From assembly GCF_018614975.1 (NCBI RefSeq), contig NZ_JAGGNR010000008.1, positions 1-64,000 of the forward strand: a stretch of DNA of 64,000 bases, written 5' to 3'. The DNA comes from Paenibacillus polymyxa (GTDB lineage Bacteria; Bacillota; Bacilli; Paenibacillales; Paenibacillaceae). The notes beneath the pieces are model-generated. The model was not told the origin of the DNA. It saw nothing but the letters and a program-made list of their open reading frames with translations, and made no database searches. Below are positions 34,206 through 42,823 of the stretch, one piece after another; positions within the stretch are counted from its first letter, which is position 1; each line of letters begins with the position of its first letter. Both the position numbers and the translations under genes were made by a program.

Positions 34206-35579
34206 ATGCATATCGTACTGCTGTGCGGCGGCTCTGGCAAAAGGCTCTGGCCGTTATCCAATGAGCTTCGCTCCAAGCTGTTCATAGATATACTTCCATC
34301 ACCCGCTGGAGGTAGGGAATCCATGATCAGCAGAGTATGTCGCCAGCTTGACAGTTCATGCCTAACGGATTCAACGCTCATTATTTCACATCAAGATCAG
34401 GCTAATATTACGGCACGACATACTCAAGGCAAAATACCAGTCATCGGGGAACCTTATAAACGAGGCACTTTTACTGCTGCGGCCTTAGCGACGTTATATC
34501 TGCAATCCTTCCGAATGGCCAAAGATGACGATGTGATCTGTATCGCGCCAGCTGATGTGTTCGCAGGTGAAGATTTTTTCAGCAAATTCCAATTACTGCC
34601 GGATATATTGAAACACTCTCAAGCCGATATCGCTTTAATTGGGACAAGGCCTACACATGCTTCAGAACAGTATGGATACATCCTGCCGGGTGTGGAAGAA
34701 CGTCATGCTTATGCGCCCATAACACAATTTATAGAAAAACCCAAAGCCACCATTGCTAAAACTCTGCTACAACGTGGGGCACTATGGAACTGCGGTGTGT
34801 ACGCGTTCACCGTCGCGTTTATGATATCCCATATTAAAAAAATGGGGCTTCCGGTTCATTATGATCAATTGTCATCCCTGTATGAAACGTTGCCTGAACG
34901 CAGTTTTGACAAGCATGTTGCAGAAAAGGCTCAGCGGGCCGCAGTTCTGCCATATAAGGGCGTATGGCAGGATATTGGAAGCTGGGATACGCTGTGCGCA
35001 CAGTTAGATACCCATGTAATCGGACACGGTGGAATCTCGGGTTCTTCCTCCGATTCCTATATTATTAACGAGCTTCCCTACCCCATCCAAGTCATAGGTG
35101 TGCCAGGTATTATCGCTGCCGCAAGTTCGGACGGCATTCTCATTGCCAACAAAAATAATTCAAATGAAATTAAAGCGCAATTGGGTAGCTTGCCACTAAA
35201 ACCGATGTATGGTGAAGCAACCTGGGGCAGTTATCGTGTCATTGAAAGTTCGGTAGAAGATGAGAATACAACTGTAACCACATTAAACATAACGGTTCTA
35301 CCCGGCAAACATATCGGGTTGAACTGGCATCGGGCAGGATGTAGAGCGTGGACGGTACTTGCAGGCAGCGGTCAATTGCTTATCAACGGACATGTCACCC
35401 AGTTGACTATGGGCAATCAGTTCGTGATCACCTCGGAGAGCGTCTATTCTATTCTCGCTGAAACCAGGTTGGTCATCCTTGAGGTCCGGATCGGAGTAAC
35501 AGAGGATAAAGACAACATCCTTTTTGAAGAAGAAGATTGGAATATAATTGTAGAACGTGCAGGATCGTATAACTATTGA
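34206..35579 (+). CDS. manC: mannose-1-phosphate guanylyltransferase (ManC/GMP family)
   Basis: A 457-residue protein: nucleotidyltransferase domain with MHIVLLCGGSGKRLWPLS (GGxGxRLWPLS motif), IAPADVFAG, the FIEKP motif and a C-terminal cupin of the type II mannose-6-phosphate isomerase kind (EATWGSYRVIE, LPGKHIGLNWHRAGCRAWTVLAGSG). The family makes GDP-mannose from mannose-1-phosphate and GTP. In the usual isomerase motif positions (QxHxxRAEHW) this protein has GLNWHRAGCRAW, so the isomerase activity is doubtful. The ATG follows AAGGAGG. Partner of the upstream glycosyltransferase. Confidence 0.85.
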   Translation: MHIVLLCGGSGKRLWPLSNELRSKLFIDILPSPAGGRESMISRVCRQLDSSCLTDSTLIISHQDQANITARHTQGKIPVIGEPYKRGTFTAAALATLYLQSFRMAKDDDVICIAPADVFAGEDFFSKFQLLPDILKHSQADIALIGTRPTHASEQYGYILPGVEERHAYAPITQFIEKPKATIAKTLLQRGALWNCGVYAFTVAFMISHIKKMGLPVHYDQLSSLYETLPERSFDKHVAEKAQRAAVLPYKGVWQDIGSWDTLCAQLDTHVIGHGGISGSSSDSYIINELPYPIQVIGVPGIIAAASSDGILIANKNNSNEIKAQLGSLPLKPMYGEATWGSYRVIESSVEDENTTVTTLNITVLPGKHIGLNWHRAGCRAWTVLAGSGQLLINGHVTQLTMGNQFVITSESVYSILAETRLVILEVRIGVTEDKDNILFEEEDWNIIVERAGSYNY

Positions 35580-35611
35580 TTGGGAAATGAACCGCCGTTC
35601 AAATCTGCACA

Positions 35612-35650
35612 CCTAATAGCCCCGTCCATTCGTGGAGAGGCTATTGCTTT
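35612..35650 (+). terminator. weak terminator of manC
   Basis: AATAGCC and GGCTATT pair around a 20-base loop containing internal pairing, followed by a short T-rich stretch. Confidence 0.4.
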
Positions 35651-35720
35651 GCGTATCGAACGAAACATGGGGTAAAACCAAATATCAGTGTGCTATAGAA
35701 GCCTTCAATCAGATACACTT

Positions 35721-36515
35721 TTAAAATATGGTGGGAACCATCCCCCCATCCATACGGATCGGAGAGCCTCTAAAGGCTGCCGCATATGGGCTGCATACAA
35801 ATGCCGCGAGTCTGCCTATTTCACTTGGCTTGATGAATCGCTGTAATTCGGACTGTGGCAGATTACTCTTCATAAAATCTTTCTCTTTTTCCTCGAAATT
35901 CAACGTCTCATCCTGATATATGCCCTCAATAATCTCACGTACATTTTCAGACAATGTCGGCCCTGGCAGAATCGTATTAATCGTAACCTCGGTCCCTGCT
36001 GTCAGTTTGGAAAGACTTTTGGATAATGACAGCAGCATTGATTTGGTCATGCAATATTGTGGCATCTGGCCTGAGGGCATCAGCGCTTCTTCACTTGCGA
36101 TGAAAATAATACGCCCGTCATTGTTCTCCACCATTTTAGGTAAATAAAATTGACACAAGCCATTGGCTGCCAGAACATTGGTACGGAAATATCTCTCCCA
36201 CACTTCATCATTAACGTCTTTATAACTCATGATTTCATATATACCCATGCTATTGATTAATATATCAACTTCAGGAAATTTCTCGAATAAAGCTTGGCGT
36301 TGCGCCAGATCCACAAGATCAGCGGTAGCCTTTTGCGGAGAAGTCTCCGGAAAAGTGGACTTGATTTCACGAACGGTTTGTTCCACCTCTTCATCATTAC
36401 GTCCATTAATCAGAACATGAACACCTTCTCGGGCGAGTTCTATAGCAATCGCTTTACCGATCCCTTTTGTTGATCCTGTAACTAAGGCTGTTTTCTCTTT
36501 TAGTCCCATATCCAT
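35721..36515 (-). CDS. SDR-family oxidoreductase (FabG-like)
   Basis: A 264-residue classical SDR: TGSTKGIGKAIAIELA, NSMG in DILINSMGIYE, Ser in IFIASEEALMPS and the YCMTKSM catalytic Tyr/Lys pair, ending IRMDGGMVPTIF. Probably NADPH-dependent, with an unknown substrate. The ATG at 36515 has GGAG nine bases upstream; a longer open frame upstream contains no ribosome binding site. It follows the AraC gene on the same strand by 129 bp, so that regulator is a likely controller. Confidence 0.8.
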   Translation of the reverse strand: MDMGLKEKTALVTGSTKGIGKAIAIELAREGVHVLINGRNDEEVEQTVREIKSTFPETSPQKATADLVDLAQRQALFEKFPEVDILINSMGIYEIMSYKDVNDEVWERYFRTNVLAANGLCQFYLPKMVENNDGRIIFIASEEALMPSGQMPQYCMTKSMLLSLSKSLSKLTAGTEVTINTILPGPTLSENVREIIEGIYQDETLNFEEKEKDFMKSNLPQSELQRFIKPSEIGRLAAFVCSPYAAAFRGSPIRMDGGMVPTIF

Positions 36516-36644
36516 CCTGCATTTCTCCTTCTTGATTACAACTATCCGGCAGCTGTTCTTGAACATTGCCAACAGCTTCATGCACCGGATAGATATAATA
36601 TTACGCAGTCTGAAGGGCCTGGTAACTAGCACCTTGCGCCAGAA

Positions 36645-37643
36645 TTATTGCCTGACACGCCAATTTGAAGGTGTATCCCCTTCCCAGGTCTTGAAAGCAC
36701 GATAGAACGAATTCTGGTCTTCATATCCAACCAGAAATGCCACTTCTTTGATATCAAGTGAAGGATCTGCAAGGTACTCTCGGGCCTGCTCCCGTCTGGC
36801 CTCGGTTAATAATTGCTTGAAGTTCGTGTTTTCCTCCGTCAGTCGCCGCTGCAAGGTGCGATCGCTCATACAAAGCTCTTTGGCGACCGTCTGGATGTCA
36901 GGGCGCTTTCCTGTGAGGCTGCGTTTCATAATCCATTTGACCACTTCAGTAACGGAACGATTACTCTCTTGTTCGTCCAGCGACCGATCCAGAGCCGGAG
37001 TCAGAATCTCCAGTAACTCCTCGTTATACGATAGAAATGGAAGGCTCAGATCTTTCCGTTCCAGCGTCAACCGATTATAGTTGGAATTCGTATCGACTCG
37101 GCATCCGAAGTAAGCCTCAAGGGTCGCTACGTCACCCATCGGTTGGGAGAACTCAACCCGTTTTGCAGTCAAAGGCTGTCCTGTGCCCCTCCGTCCAAGT
37201 TCAATTAGAAATGCCAGCGTAATACCGATCAGTACTGGCGGACCTTGTTGCCCCTTATGTAACCATTCGAGTTCAATGATACATTCCTCCCCTGCTTCGG
37301 TAATCTGCAAACTCTCGGGAGGACACATTTGCTTGTAACGCACCATGCGATTCAAAGCATCACGATAATCACGAGCATGGTACATTGCCAGTACAGGCGG
37401 AGGATACTTCGATATTTCATATCCGGTTGCAAGTTGGATGATGCCCTCGGCGGTGTCCCCATTGAGATCAAAGTAGGCCTGCCAGATTGCAAAGTACTGA
37501 GATTGGGTCACTACAGGTTTATTTATTGTCTCAAGAGATAGTTGTGCTGTGCGAGCGATATCGTCAGCACCAATCCCTAATTGATGTAATCCAGCCCAAA
37601 AGCCTGGATGAACCTTAATTTGATCATTCGGTTGAGGTTGCAT
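36645..37643 (-). CDS. AraC-family regulator (OruR/ArgR-like N-terminal domain)
   Basis: A 332-residue protein with the arabinose-binding-2-type N-terminal domain (GLHQLGIGADDIARTAQLSLETINKP ... FAIWQAYFDLNGDTAEGI, CPPESLQI, WLHKGQQGPPVLIG) and a C-terminal double helix-turn-helix: VAKELCMSDRTLQRRLTEENTNFKQLL and DIKEVAFLVGYEDQNSFYRAFKTWEGDTPSNWR. This subgroup is more usual in Proteobacteria. The next gene, an SDR on the same strand, is the likely target. Confidence 0.85.
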   Translation of the reverse strand: MQPQPNDQIKVHPGFWAGLHQLGIGADDIARTAQLSLETINKPVVTQSQYFAIWQAYFDLNGDTAEGIIQLATGYEISKYPPPVLAMYHARDYRDALNRMVRYKQMCPPESLQITEAGEECIIELEWLHKGQQGPPVLIGITLAFLIELGRRGTGQPLTAKRVEFSQPMGDVATLEAYFGCRVDTNSNYNRLTLERKDLSLPFLSYNEELLEILTPALDRSLDEQESNRSVTEVVKWIMKRSLTGKRPDIQTVAKELCMSDRTLQRRLTEENTNFKQLLTEARREQAREYLADPSLDIKEVAFLVGYEDQNSFYRAFKTWEGDTPSNWRVRQ

Positions 37644-37689
37644 GTATACAGACTCCTTTAACTTGTTCCATTTTTATTCTGATTTCTAA

Positions 37690-38298
37690 TTATAGAATGG
37701 ACTCGTTCAACGCAGTTTTGATCAGCGCATTCACCCGTGAGTTAAACAGCAGACCGATATGGGATACGAGGGAAACCGAAACGTTGTTCGCCCCGTTCAA
37801 CCGGGAAAGTGCCGGGGACACAATCGTGTCACTGGTGGAATAGATCGAAGTCACCTTTATTCCACTCGGAGCTGTAGTTGTGGTCAATCGATTAGCCCCG
37901 CCAAGGGTAATCAACTTATCTACTTTGGAAGCGCCTCCATGTTTAAGTATGTAATAGAGACTATTAGCTCCACCCATGCTATGAGCTATAATATTGACTT
38001 TTGTATGACCCGTTTCGCGCAGAACATCATCTACGAATCGACTAATTGCTGCGGAATTCAACAGCTGGTTTCCTTGTTTGCTAGGAAGGTCAATCGCGAA
38101 TAATTCGTCTCTTGTCCACCCTTGGCTACGCAAATAACTCTCAATTGCTGTAAAATTGCTATCTGAACCGGTCAATCCATGTACCAATACAATGGGTGTA
38201 CGTGCCGTAGCTGCATAAGCCTTTGAACTCGATCCTATTCCAGTTACCGATAAGGCAAGGATCATGAATACAACAAGTATTAATTTGGTCTTTTTCAC
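37690..38298 (-). CDS. lipA: secreted lipase, LipA/EstA family
   Basis: A 202-residue small alpha/beta hydrolase closely following the B. subtilis LipA pattern: signal peptide KKTKLILVVFMILALSVTG ending KAYA, then TPIVLVHGLTGSDSNF (oxyanion region), the nucleophile in IIAHSMGGANSLYYI, LGGANRLTT, the Asp in YSTSDTIVSPALSRLNGA and the His in SHIGLLF. It lacks a lid domain and hydrolyses lipid esters outside the cell. The GTG at 38298 follows GGAGAG. A perfect 18-bp inverted repeat lies 25 bp upstream. Confidence 0.9.
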   Translation of the reverse strand: MKKTKLILVVFMILALSVTGIGSSSKAYAATARTPIVLVHGLTGSDSNFTAIESYLRSQGWTRDELFAIDLPSKQGNQLLNSAAISRFVDDVLRETGHTKVNIIAHSMGGANSLYYILKHGGASKVDKLITLGGANRLTTTTAPSGIKVTSIYSTSDTIVSPALSRLNGANNVSVSLVSHIGLLFNSRVNALIKTALNESIL

Positions 38299-38322
38299 TT
38301 CATTCACTCTCCTGTAAAATGT

Positions 38323-38363
38323 TTTATATTCCATATATTACAATCTAATATATGGAATATAAA
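38323..38363. repeat. perfect 18-5-18 inverted repeat upstream of lipA
   Basis: TTTATATTCCATATATTA, five bases (CAATC), then TAATATATGGAATATAAA. All 18 pairs match. It lies directly upstream of the lipA ribosome binding site, either as a large operator over the promoter or as a 5' mRNA hairpin. No T-tract follows on the lipA strand, so it is not a normal terminator. Confidence 0.85.
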
Positions 38364-38451
38364 TGAATCTTTAGTCTCATTTTTACAGGAATGTCCAAAG
38401 TATATTACAACTAACATCATTACATTTTATTAAACTCTAGTTCTCTACTTC

Positions 38452-38760
38452 TTATCCTTCAACGATATCTGCACGTAGTTCCGTTGCAATCTCAATCATT
38501 TTGGGTACAATAGCTTCGTTCGAAATAGCTACATACAGATCCCCCATGTACAAACGAAAAGCTATTTGTGCACCCTCAAGGTCCCACATAAAAAAGTCCC
38601 CCTCGATGGTCATGGTGCTCTCAGCTCCTACAATGTTAAGAACCGGTGAATAGGTAAAATCGGGTTGGGATTCGAAGTGGAGTTTGCACTCTTCCAGCGT
38701 GATGGATTGTTCGGCATGACTATCTTGCATGGATCGAGTAATTCGAAAACGTTGATTCAT
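38452..38760 (-). CDS. conserved hypothetical protein
   Basis: A 102-residue soluble acidic protein, predicted beta-rich (CKLHFESQPDFTYSPVLNIVGAESTMTIEGDFFMWDLEGAQIAFRLYMGDLYVAISN) with a C-terminal helix. No motif or family was recognised. It is bracketed by the lipase and a histidine kinase gene transcribed away from it. Coding character (in-frame length, clean Ile/Glu-rich protein, start near AGGCAA) supports a real gene. Confidence 0.55.
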   Translation of the reverse strand: MNQRFRITRSMQDSHAEQSITLEECKLHFESQPDFTYSPVLNIVGAESTMTIEGDFFMWDLEGAQIAFRLYMGDLYVAISNEAIVPKMIEIATELRADIVEG

Positions 38761-38923
38761 TGATTTGCCTCCAAAACTTTATTAATATATACATGTTGCA
38801 CAGCATTATATTTTCTCATTTCCGTCTTCCACTGTCAAAACCATACATGATCGATTCTTCGAATTCATATATACTGAATACAGTGCACAACGAATTTCTA
38901 CAATCAGGAGGAGTCAAATCAAT

Positions 38924-40156
38924 ATGTTGAAAACAGAATTCATTGATGTACTATCCATTGTCTCACATAAACTATATGATTCGGCTGCTAACGTTATGGA
39001 TACGGCAAGCAGGTTAATTCCTGCAAATACGTTTTGTATTGCCCAGTTGGATCATCTATCCACCAAGGTTCTGAACGTATATAATCGCGACAAACTAATC
39101 CTGGGTGAAGGGCTGGTCGTTGATAACGCCGAGTCATACTGTGCACTTGTGACAGAACATTCCCAAGGTCCGTTGGTAATCAATAATAATCTGACTCATC
39201 CATTAACCAGACATATGGACGCTACAAAATTCGTAGGCGGTTGTTCATTTGTCGGTGTGCCCATACATAATGAGAACGGAGAAATTTACGGCTCCCTTTG
39301 TTCATTTGATCAGGATTTCTATTCCTATCAACCAAAGGACGTGGATCTGCTTCTCTCCTTGTCTTCATTTTTCACGAGTCTTCTTGAGATGGAAACAACT
39401 CTGCAACAGTTAAAACAGGCGGAAGAGACTGCTGCAAAAGTGCTTGAAGAAAAGAACAATTTGCTGGCCGTTCTTAGCCACGAAATTCGGACCCCAATGA
39501 ATGGTGTTCTTGCCATGGCCAATCTGTTGCAATCGACCAGGCTGAGTGAGGATCAATCGTTATATGTTAATGTCATTGAGTCAAGTGGCACCAGCCTTCT
39601 GTCGATGATGGATCAAATTCTGGACTACTCCAAAGCAGAAGCTGGTGTAATCTCTCTGGAGATCAAGCCCTATAGTGTCACTGAAACAGTTGAACATGTA
39701 TTACAATTATTTTCTTCTGAAGCCCAGAAAAAAGGAATTAGGTTGTACGCAGAATATAATATTAATGATCATCTGATGCTTATGGGCGATCAGCACAAAG
39801 TTCGTCAGATTCTCATTAATCTTGTTGGGAATGCGCTTAAATTCACTGAAAAAGGGGAAGTATGCATCTCTACTGAGGTATCTGCTGATACAAAAGGTAC
39901 TCTCCATGCATCCTACGAAATAAAGGATACGGGCATCGGCATCCCGCAAGATCGTCAGGATCTGTTGTTCAAATCCTATTCCCAGATTCATGGTAATTCA
40001 GGAAAGTATGGCGGAGCTGGGCTCGGCCTGTCTATCTGTAACCAACTCGCTGAATTAATGGGTGGCATTGTATGGCTCAAAGAGTCCAGTCATATGGGCA
40101 GTCGGTTTGTCTTTAATATCTCCAACGCTGCTCCCACCGTCCATACGAATATCTGA
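38924..40156 (+). CDS. cytoplasmic GAF-domain sensor histidine kinase, orphan
   Basis: A 410-residue soluble kinase without membrane helices. The GAF domain covers residues 5-155 (ANTFCIAQLDHLSTKVLNVYN ... GGCSFVGVPIHNENGEIYGSLCSFD), then a short coiled coil, the HisKA domain with phosphoacceptor His186 in AVLSHEIRTPMNG, and the ATPase domain with N box ILINLVGNALKFTEKG, G1 IKDTGIGIP and G2 GGAGLGLSICNQL. HisKA of the hybrid-kinase type but without a receiver domain. No response regulator is adjacent. AGGAGGAG precedes the ATG. Confidence 0.85.
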   Translation: MLKTEFIDVLSIVSHKLYDSAANVMDTASRLIPANTFCIAQLDHLSTKVLNVYNRDKLILGEGLVVDNAESYCALVTEHSQGPLVINNNLTHPLTRHMDATKFVGGCSFVGVPIHNENGEIYGSLCSFDQDFYSYQPKDVDLLLSLSSFFTSLLEMETTLQQLKQAEETAAKVLEEKNNLLAVLSHEIRTPMNGVLAMANLLQSTRLSEDQSLYVNVIESSGTSLLSMMDQILDYSKAEAGVISLEIKPYSVTETVEHVLQLFSSEAQKKGIRLYAEYNINDHLMLMGDQHKVRQILINLVGNALKFTEKGEVCISTEVSADTKGTLHASYEIKDTGIGIPQDRQDLLFKSYSQIHGNSGKYGGAGLGLSICNQLAELMGGIVWLKESSHMGSRFVFNISNAAPTVHTNI

Positions 40157-40158
40157 TA

Positions 40159-40203
40159 GAAGGGCCACACCTCTGGTACGCAGAGACTTGGTCCTTCTTT
40201 TTC
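40159..40203 (+). terminator. terminator of the histidine kinase gene
   Basis: GAAGGGCCA and TGGTCCTTC pair around an inner CTCTG/CAGAG stem and are followed by T5-6. Confidence 0.8.
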
Positions 40204-40211
40204 CCATCATC

Positions 40212-40430
40212 TTACTTCATAAATTGATCCACACTTCCAAATATAAGCTTTATAAACTGGGTAGGACCAGGCAAACGGGGCTGAAAAACAAGAATGACCC
40301 CAATTACTGCTGCCACTGCAGTAATTCCCGCGCTCACTATTCTGGCTCGCTTCTCTTTGCTACTCTTCCACTCTCCATACACTATCGCAGTCGCCAGCAT
40401 CAAAATTCCAAGGATTGAGCCTAGTTTCAT
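40212..40430 (-). CDS. small membrane protein, fourth gene of the ger operon
   Basis: A 72-residue protein with two hydrophobic helices (LGSILGILMLATAIVYGEW and AGITAVAAVIGVILVFQP) joined by a basic loop (KSSKEKRARIV). GAGAGGTGAT precedes the ATG at 40430. It lies downstream of gerC on the same strand. Small D-type subunits have been described for some germinant receptors; this layout is compatible, but similarity to GerD-type subunits was not tested. Confidence 0.6.
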   Translation of the reverse strand: MKLGSILGILMLATAIVYGEWKSSKEKRARIVSAGITAVAAVIGVILVFQPRLPGPTQFIKLIFGSVDQFMK

Positions 40431-40473
40431 GCAATCACCTCTCTTCTCAGGCTTGTACAGGAGCCAATTCTGT

Positions 40474-41649
40474 TCAACTTTCGTCCTCATTAGGTATCCC
40501 CTGTGGTCCTGTTGATTTTCCGGTACGTACTACATGAGCATCTACTTTGACTTCCACGTCCATATCAGGATAGATGGTTTCCCAGTTCTTCTCCTGCGCC
40601 TTCCATTGATGCGGATAATATCTGCGGAATTCAACTGCGAATTTAAAAAAATCGGAGCGCAGCTCTTTCTGGGACATGTCTAGAGCATCATGAGCCAAAG
40701 ATGTGAGCTTAGCCGACCATTCCTTTTCCAGTTTAGTTAATACAGCGGGATCCGTCAGATTGGCATCCGTCGTATTTAACACCACTTCTCCCCTGGTTTG
40801 GATATCGACCTTCATACTCCACTGTTGCTTGACAATTCGCGGCTTCAAGGAGGTTTTATTTTCAATGAGCCTTATCGAGAAAGAACCCTTTAACGGCTCA
40901 AACTCAACAGGCATGATAATGTTGTTCAGTTCTTTTGCAAGTAGTAATACACCTACGCTTAGTGGTTCATTGACCGTCTTGACATAGCGATCCTTCTTAT
41001 ACAAGCTCAGACCTTTCACATATGGTGTCGTTGTCAGTTTATCCTGATCGGGCTCCGGGGGTAAGATTAACATTCGAGACAAAATGGCGGAACTGCTCGG
41101 ACCTTCAATCGATTTAGCCAGTTCAAGCGCAGTAACACGTGTACCTAACTTCAGATTGGCCATCTCACGCAACGATTCAGCAGAACTTCGCTCCAGTGGA
41201 TCAAGTAATGCAAGGATATCTTTTGCAGCCTTTTCACTGGAAAAAACATATGCATGCTCCCTGAACTGAGGGTACCGCAGGAAGAAATCGATATACTCGC
41301 GTATACCGCGTTTGCCGGCTTGCTCACTAATGATGATGACTTCGCAGTGGCCCCAGAACATATTCCGGGGAACTTTACGTTGTAACCGATTCAATGCCTC
41401 GGCAACTGTACTTCCTTCCGCCGTTCGAATCATCGTAACCCCGCTTGGACTGCCTCCACTCCCACTGCTATCTCCTGCACTCGCCTTTCGCGGAATGAAA
41501 ATCTGTGAAGTCAGTTGTACTTTGCCATCTTCGTAATCTATACCAGTAGCCAGCACAATAGCCAGGTCGTTAATCTCGATGCGATCCCAGCATCCACTCA
41601 AAAGCACACAACACAATATTGGCATTAGCAGTACTCTATATGTTCGCAA
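40474..41649 (-). CDS. Ger(x)C family spore germination lipoprotein
   Basis: A 391-residue lipoprotein: signal peptide RTYRVLLMPILCCVLLSGC (lipobox LLSGC), then the GerC pattern WDRIEINDLAIVLATGIDYEDGKVQLTSQIFIP, NRLQRKVPRNMFWGHCEVIIISE and RYPQFREHAYVF, ending RRYYPHQWKAQEKNWETIYP. It is the C subunit of a GerA-type nutrient receptor on the spore inner membrane. The TTG at 41649 follows GGGAGGAG. It is last of the core gerABC genes. Confidence 0.88.
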   Translation of the reverse strand: MRTYRVLLMPILCCVLLSGCWDRIEINDLAIVLATGIDYEDGKVQLTSQIFIPRKASAGDSSGSGGSPSGVTMIRTAEGSTVAEALNRLQRKVPRNMFWGHCEVIIISEQAGKRGIREYIDFFLRYPQFREHAYVFSSEKAAKDILALLDPLERSSAESLREMANLKLGTRVTALELAKSIEGPSSSAILSRMLILPPEPDQDKLTTTPYVKGLSLYKKDRYVKTVNEPLSVGVLLLAKELNNIIMPVEFEPLKGSFSIRLIENKTSLKPRIVKQQWSMKVDIQTRGEVVLNTTDANLTDPAVLTKLEKEWSAKLTSLAHDALDMSQKELRSDFFKFAVEFRRYYPHQWKAQEKNWETIYPDMDVEVKVDAHVVRTGKSTGPQGIPNEDES

Positions 41650-41667
41650 GTGCTCCTCCCCCATCAA

Positions 41668-42783
41668 TCAGGTGTTCGCTCGATTCTTCCGAAAATGTGC
41701 CCACCCTTTCTTCAGCCATGCGACACCATAGATCATTGCCGGAAGGATTAATAAAATGCTGATCGTATACAAGTTCGCTGAAGCGCTAACCAGACTGGCA
41801 ATACCTGATCCGCCGGACACAACCCAATAAGCAAATACCATGCACAGGAACGAAACTGGACCAACCACAGGTTTGTAGTCCCGCAAACCGAACCATTCCG
41901 CTGTTGATGTAGCAAAGATATATAGAAAAACGGAAATTTTAACGAAAATACCGAAAATCCAGATGGCAATAATAAGGGATTCGATATGTTGCAGAAAGTC
42001 CGCAATGGTTATGTATCTTGCTGCGATCATGACCGGAAATACAAATGTATCCGTCAAATCACCAATTAAAAACAGGCAAAACAGATTGGTAACCGTCATT
42101 GCAGTTGTCGCAAATACAAGGGAACCCAGCATGACCCGGGTTGTTCGTTTTTTTTCATTCACATAAGGTAGCAGAAAAGCCAACACGATATATTCACTAA
42201 ACCATGCAGCAGGTGCAGCGGCCCCCGTAATAATGGGAATTGGACCTTTCTCCATGAAAGGAAACAGCTCGGCAGGATTCAGTTCACCAATTAATAGGAT
42301 AAAGATTAGACTAAGCAACACGATCACAAGGGTGACAAACACCTGAGAGGTTCGTCCAACAACTTCGATCCCAAGTCTGACATTAATCGCACATACAACA
42401 AGCATCGTACCCATCACCACAAACAAAGGTGTACGTGGAAGTGCATTATTGACAATGAATTCACCGTATTCCCGAATAATCAAGCCCGTCAGGTGAGGTA
42501 AGAAAGCGATATAGATCAGACCGAGTAACTTACCCGGAATCCGACCTGCAATCAACACACTGGATTGTATGAGGGTTTTTCCAGGGTACAGACGATCAAG
42601 TCCAACGGAAATACCAATGGCAGCCAAACCAACGATAGAACCTATAATTGGAGTCATCCACATGTCATGTCCTGCATAATGCATTGTAATTCCAGGAACA
42701 GACAGGATAGCCGTCGCGAAAATGGCGGGAAAGACCATAAAGGCCAATTGAGTCACGGATATTTTCCCTTTGTCAGTCAACAT
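41668..42783 (-). CDS. GerAB family spore germination permease
   Basis: A 371-residue protein with about ten membrane helices, related to amino acid permeases (APC superfamily): KISVTQLAFMVFPAIFATAILSVP, RLYPGKTLIQSSVLIAGRIPGKLLGL and FPFMEKGPIPI. The B subunit is thought to bind the germinant. The ATG at 42783 follows AAGGGAGCGGG. It lies between gerA (40-bp gap) and gerC (18-bp gap). Confidence 0.88.
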   Translation of the reverse strand: MLTDKGKISVTQLAFMVFPAIFATAILSVPGITMHYAGHDMWMTPIIGSIVGLAAIGISVGLDRLYPGKTLIQSSVLIAGRIPGKLLGLIYIAFLPHLTGLIIREYGEFIVNNALPRTPLFVVMGTMLVVCAINVRLGIEVVGRTSQVFVTLVIVLLSLIFILLIGELNPAELFPFMEKGPIPIITGAAAPAAWFSEYIVLAFLLPYVNEKKRTTRVMLGSLVFATTAMTVTNLFCLFLIGDLTDTFVFPVMIAARYITIADFLQHIESLIIAIWIFGIFVKISVFLYIFATSTAEWFGLRDYKPVVGPVSFLCMVFAYWVVSGGSGIASLVSASANLYTISILLILPAMIYGVAWLKKGWAHFRKNRANT

Positions 42784-42823
42784 ATGTGATCCCGCTCCCT
42801 TGTTTGCTTGAATGTAGATTGTC

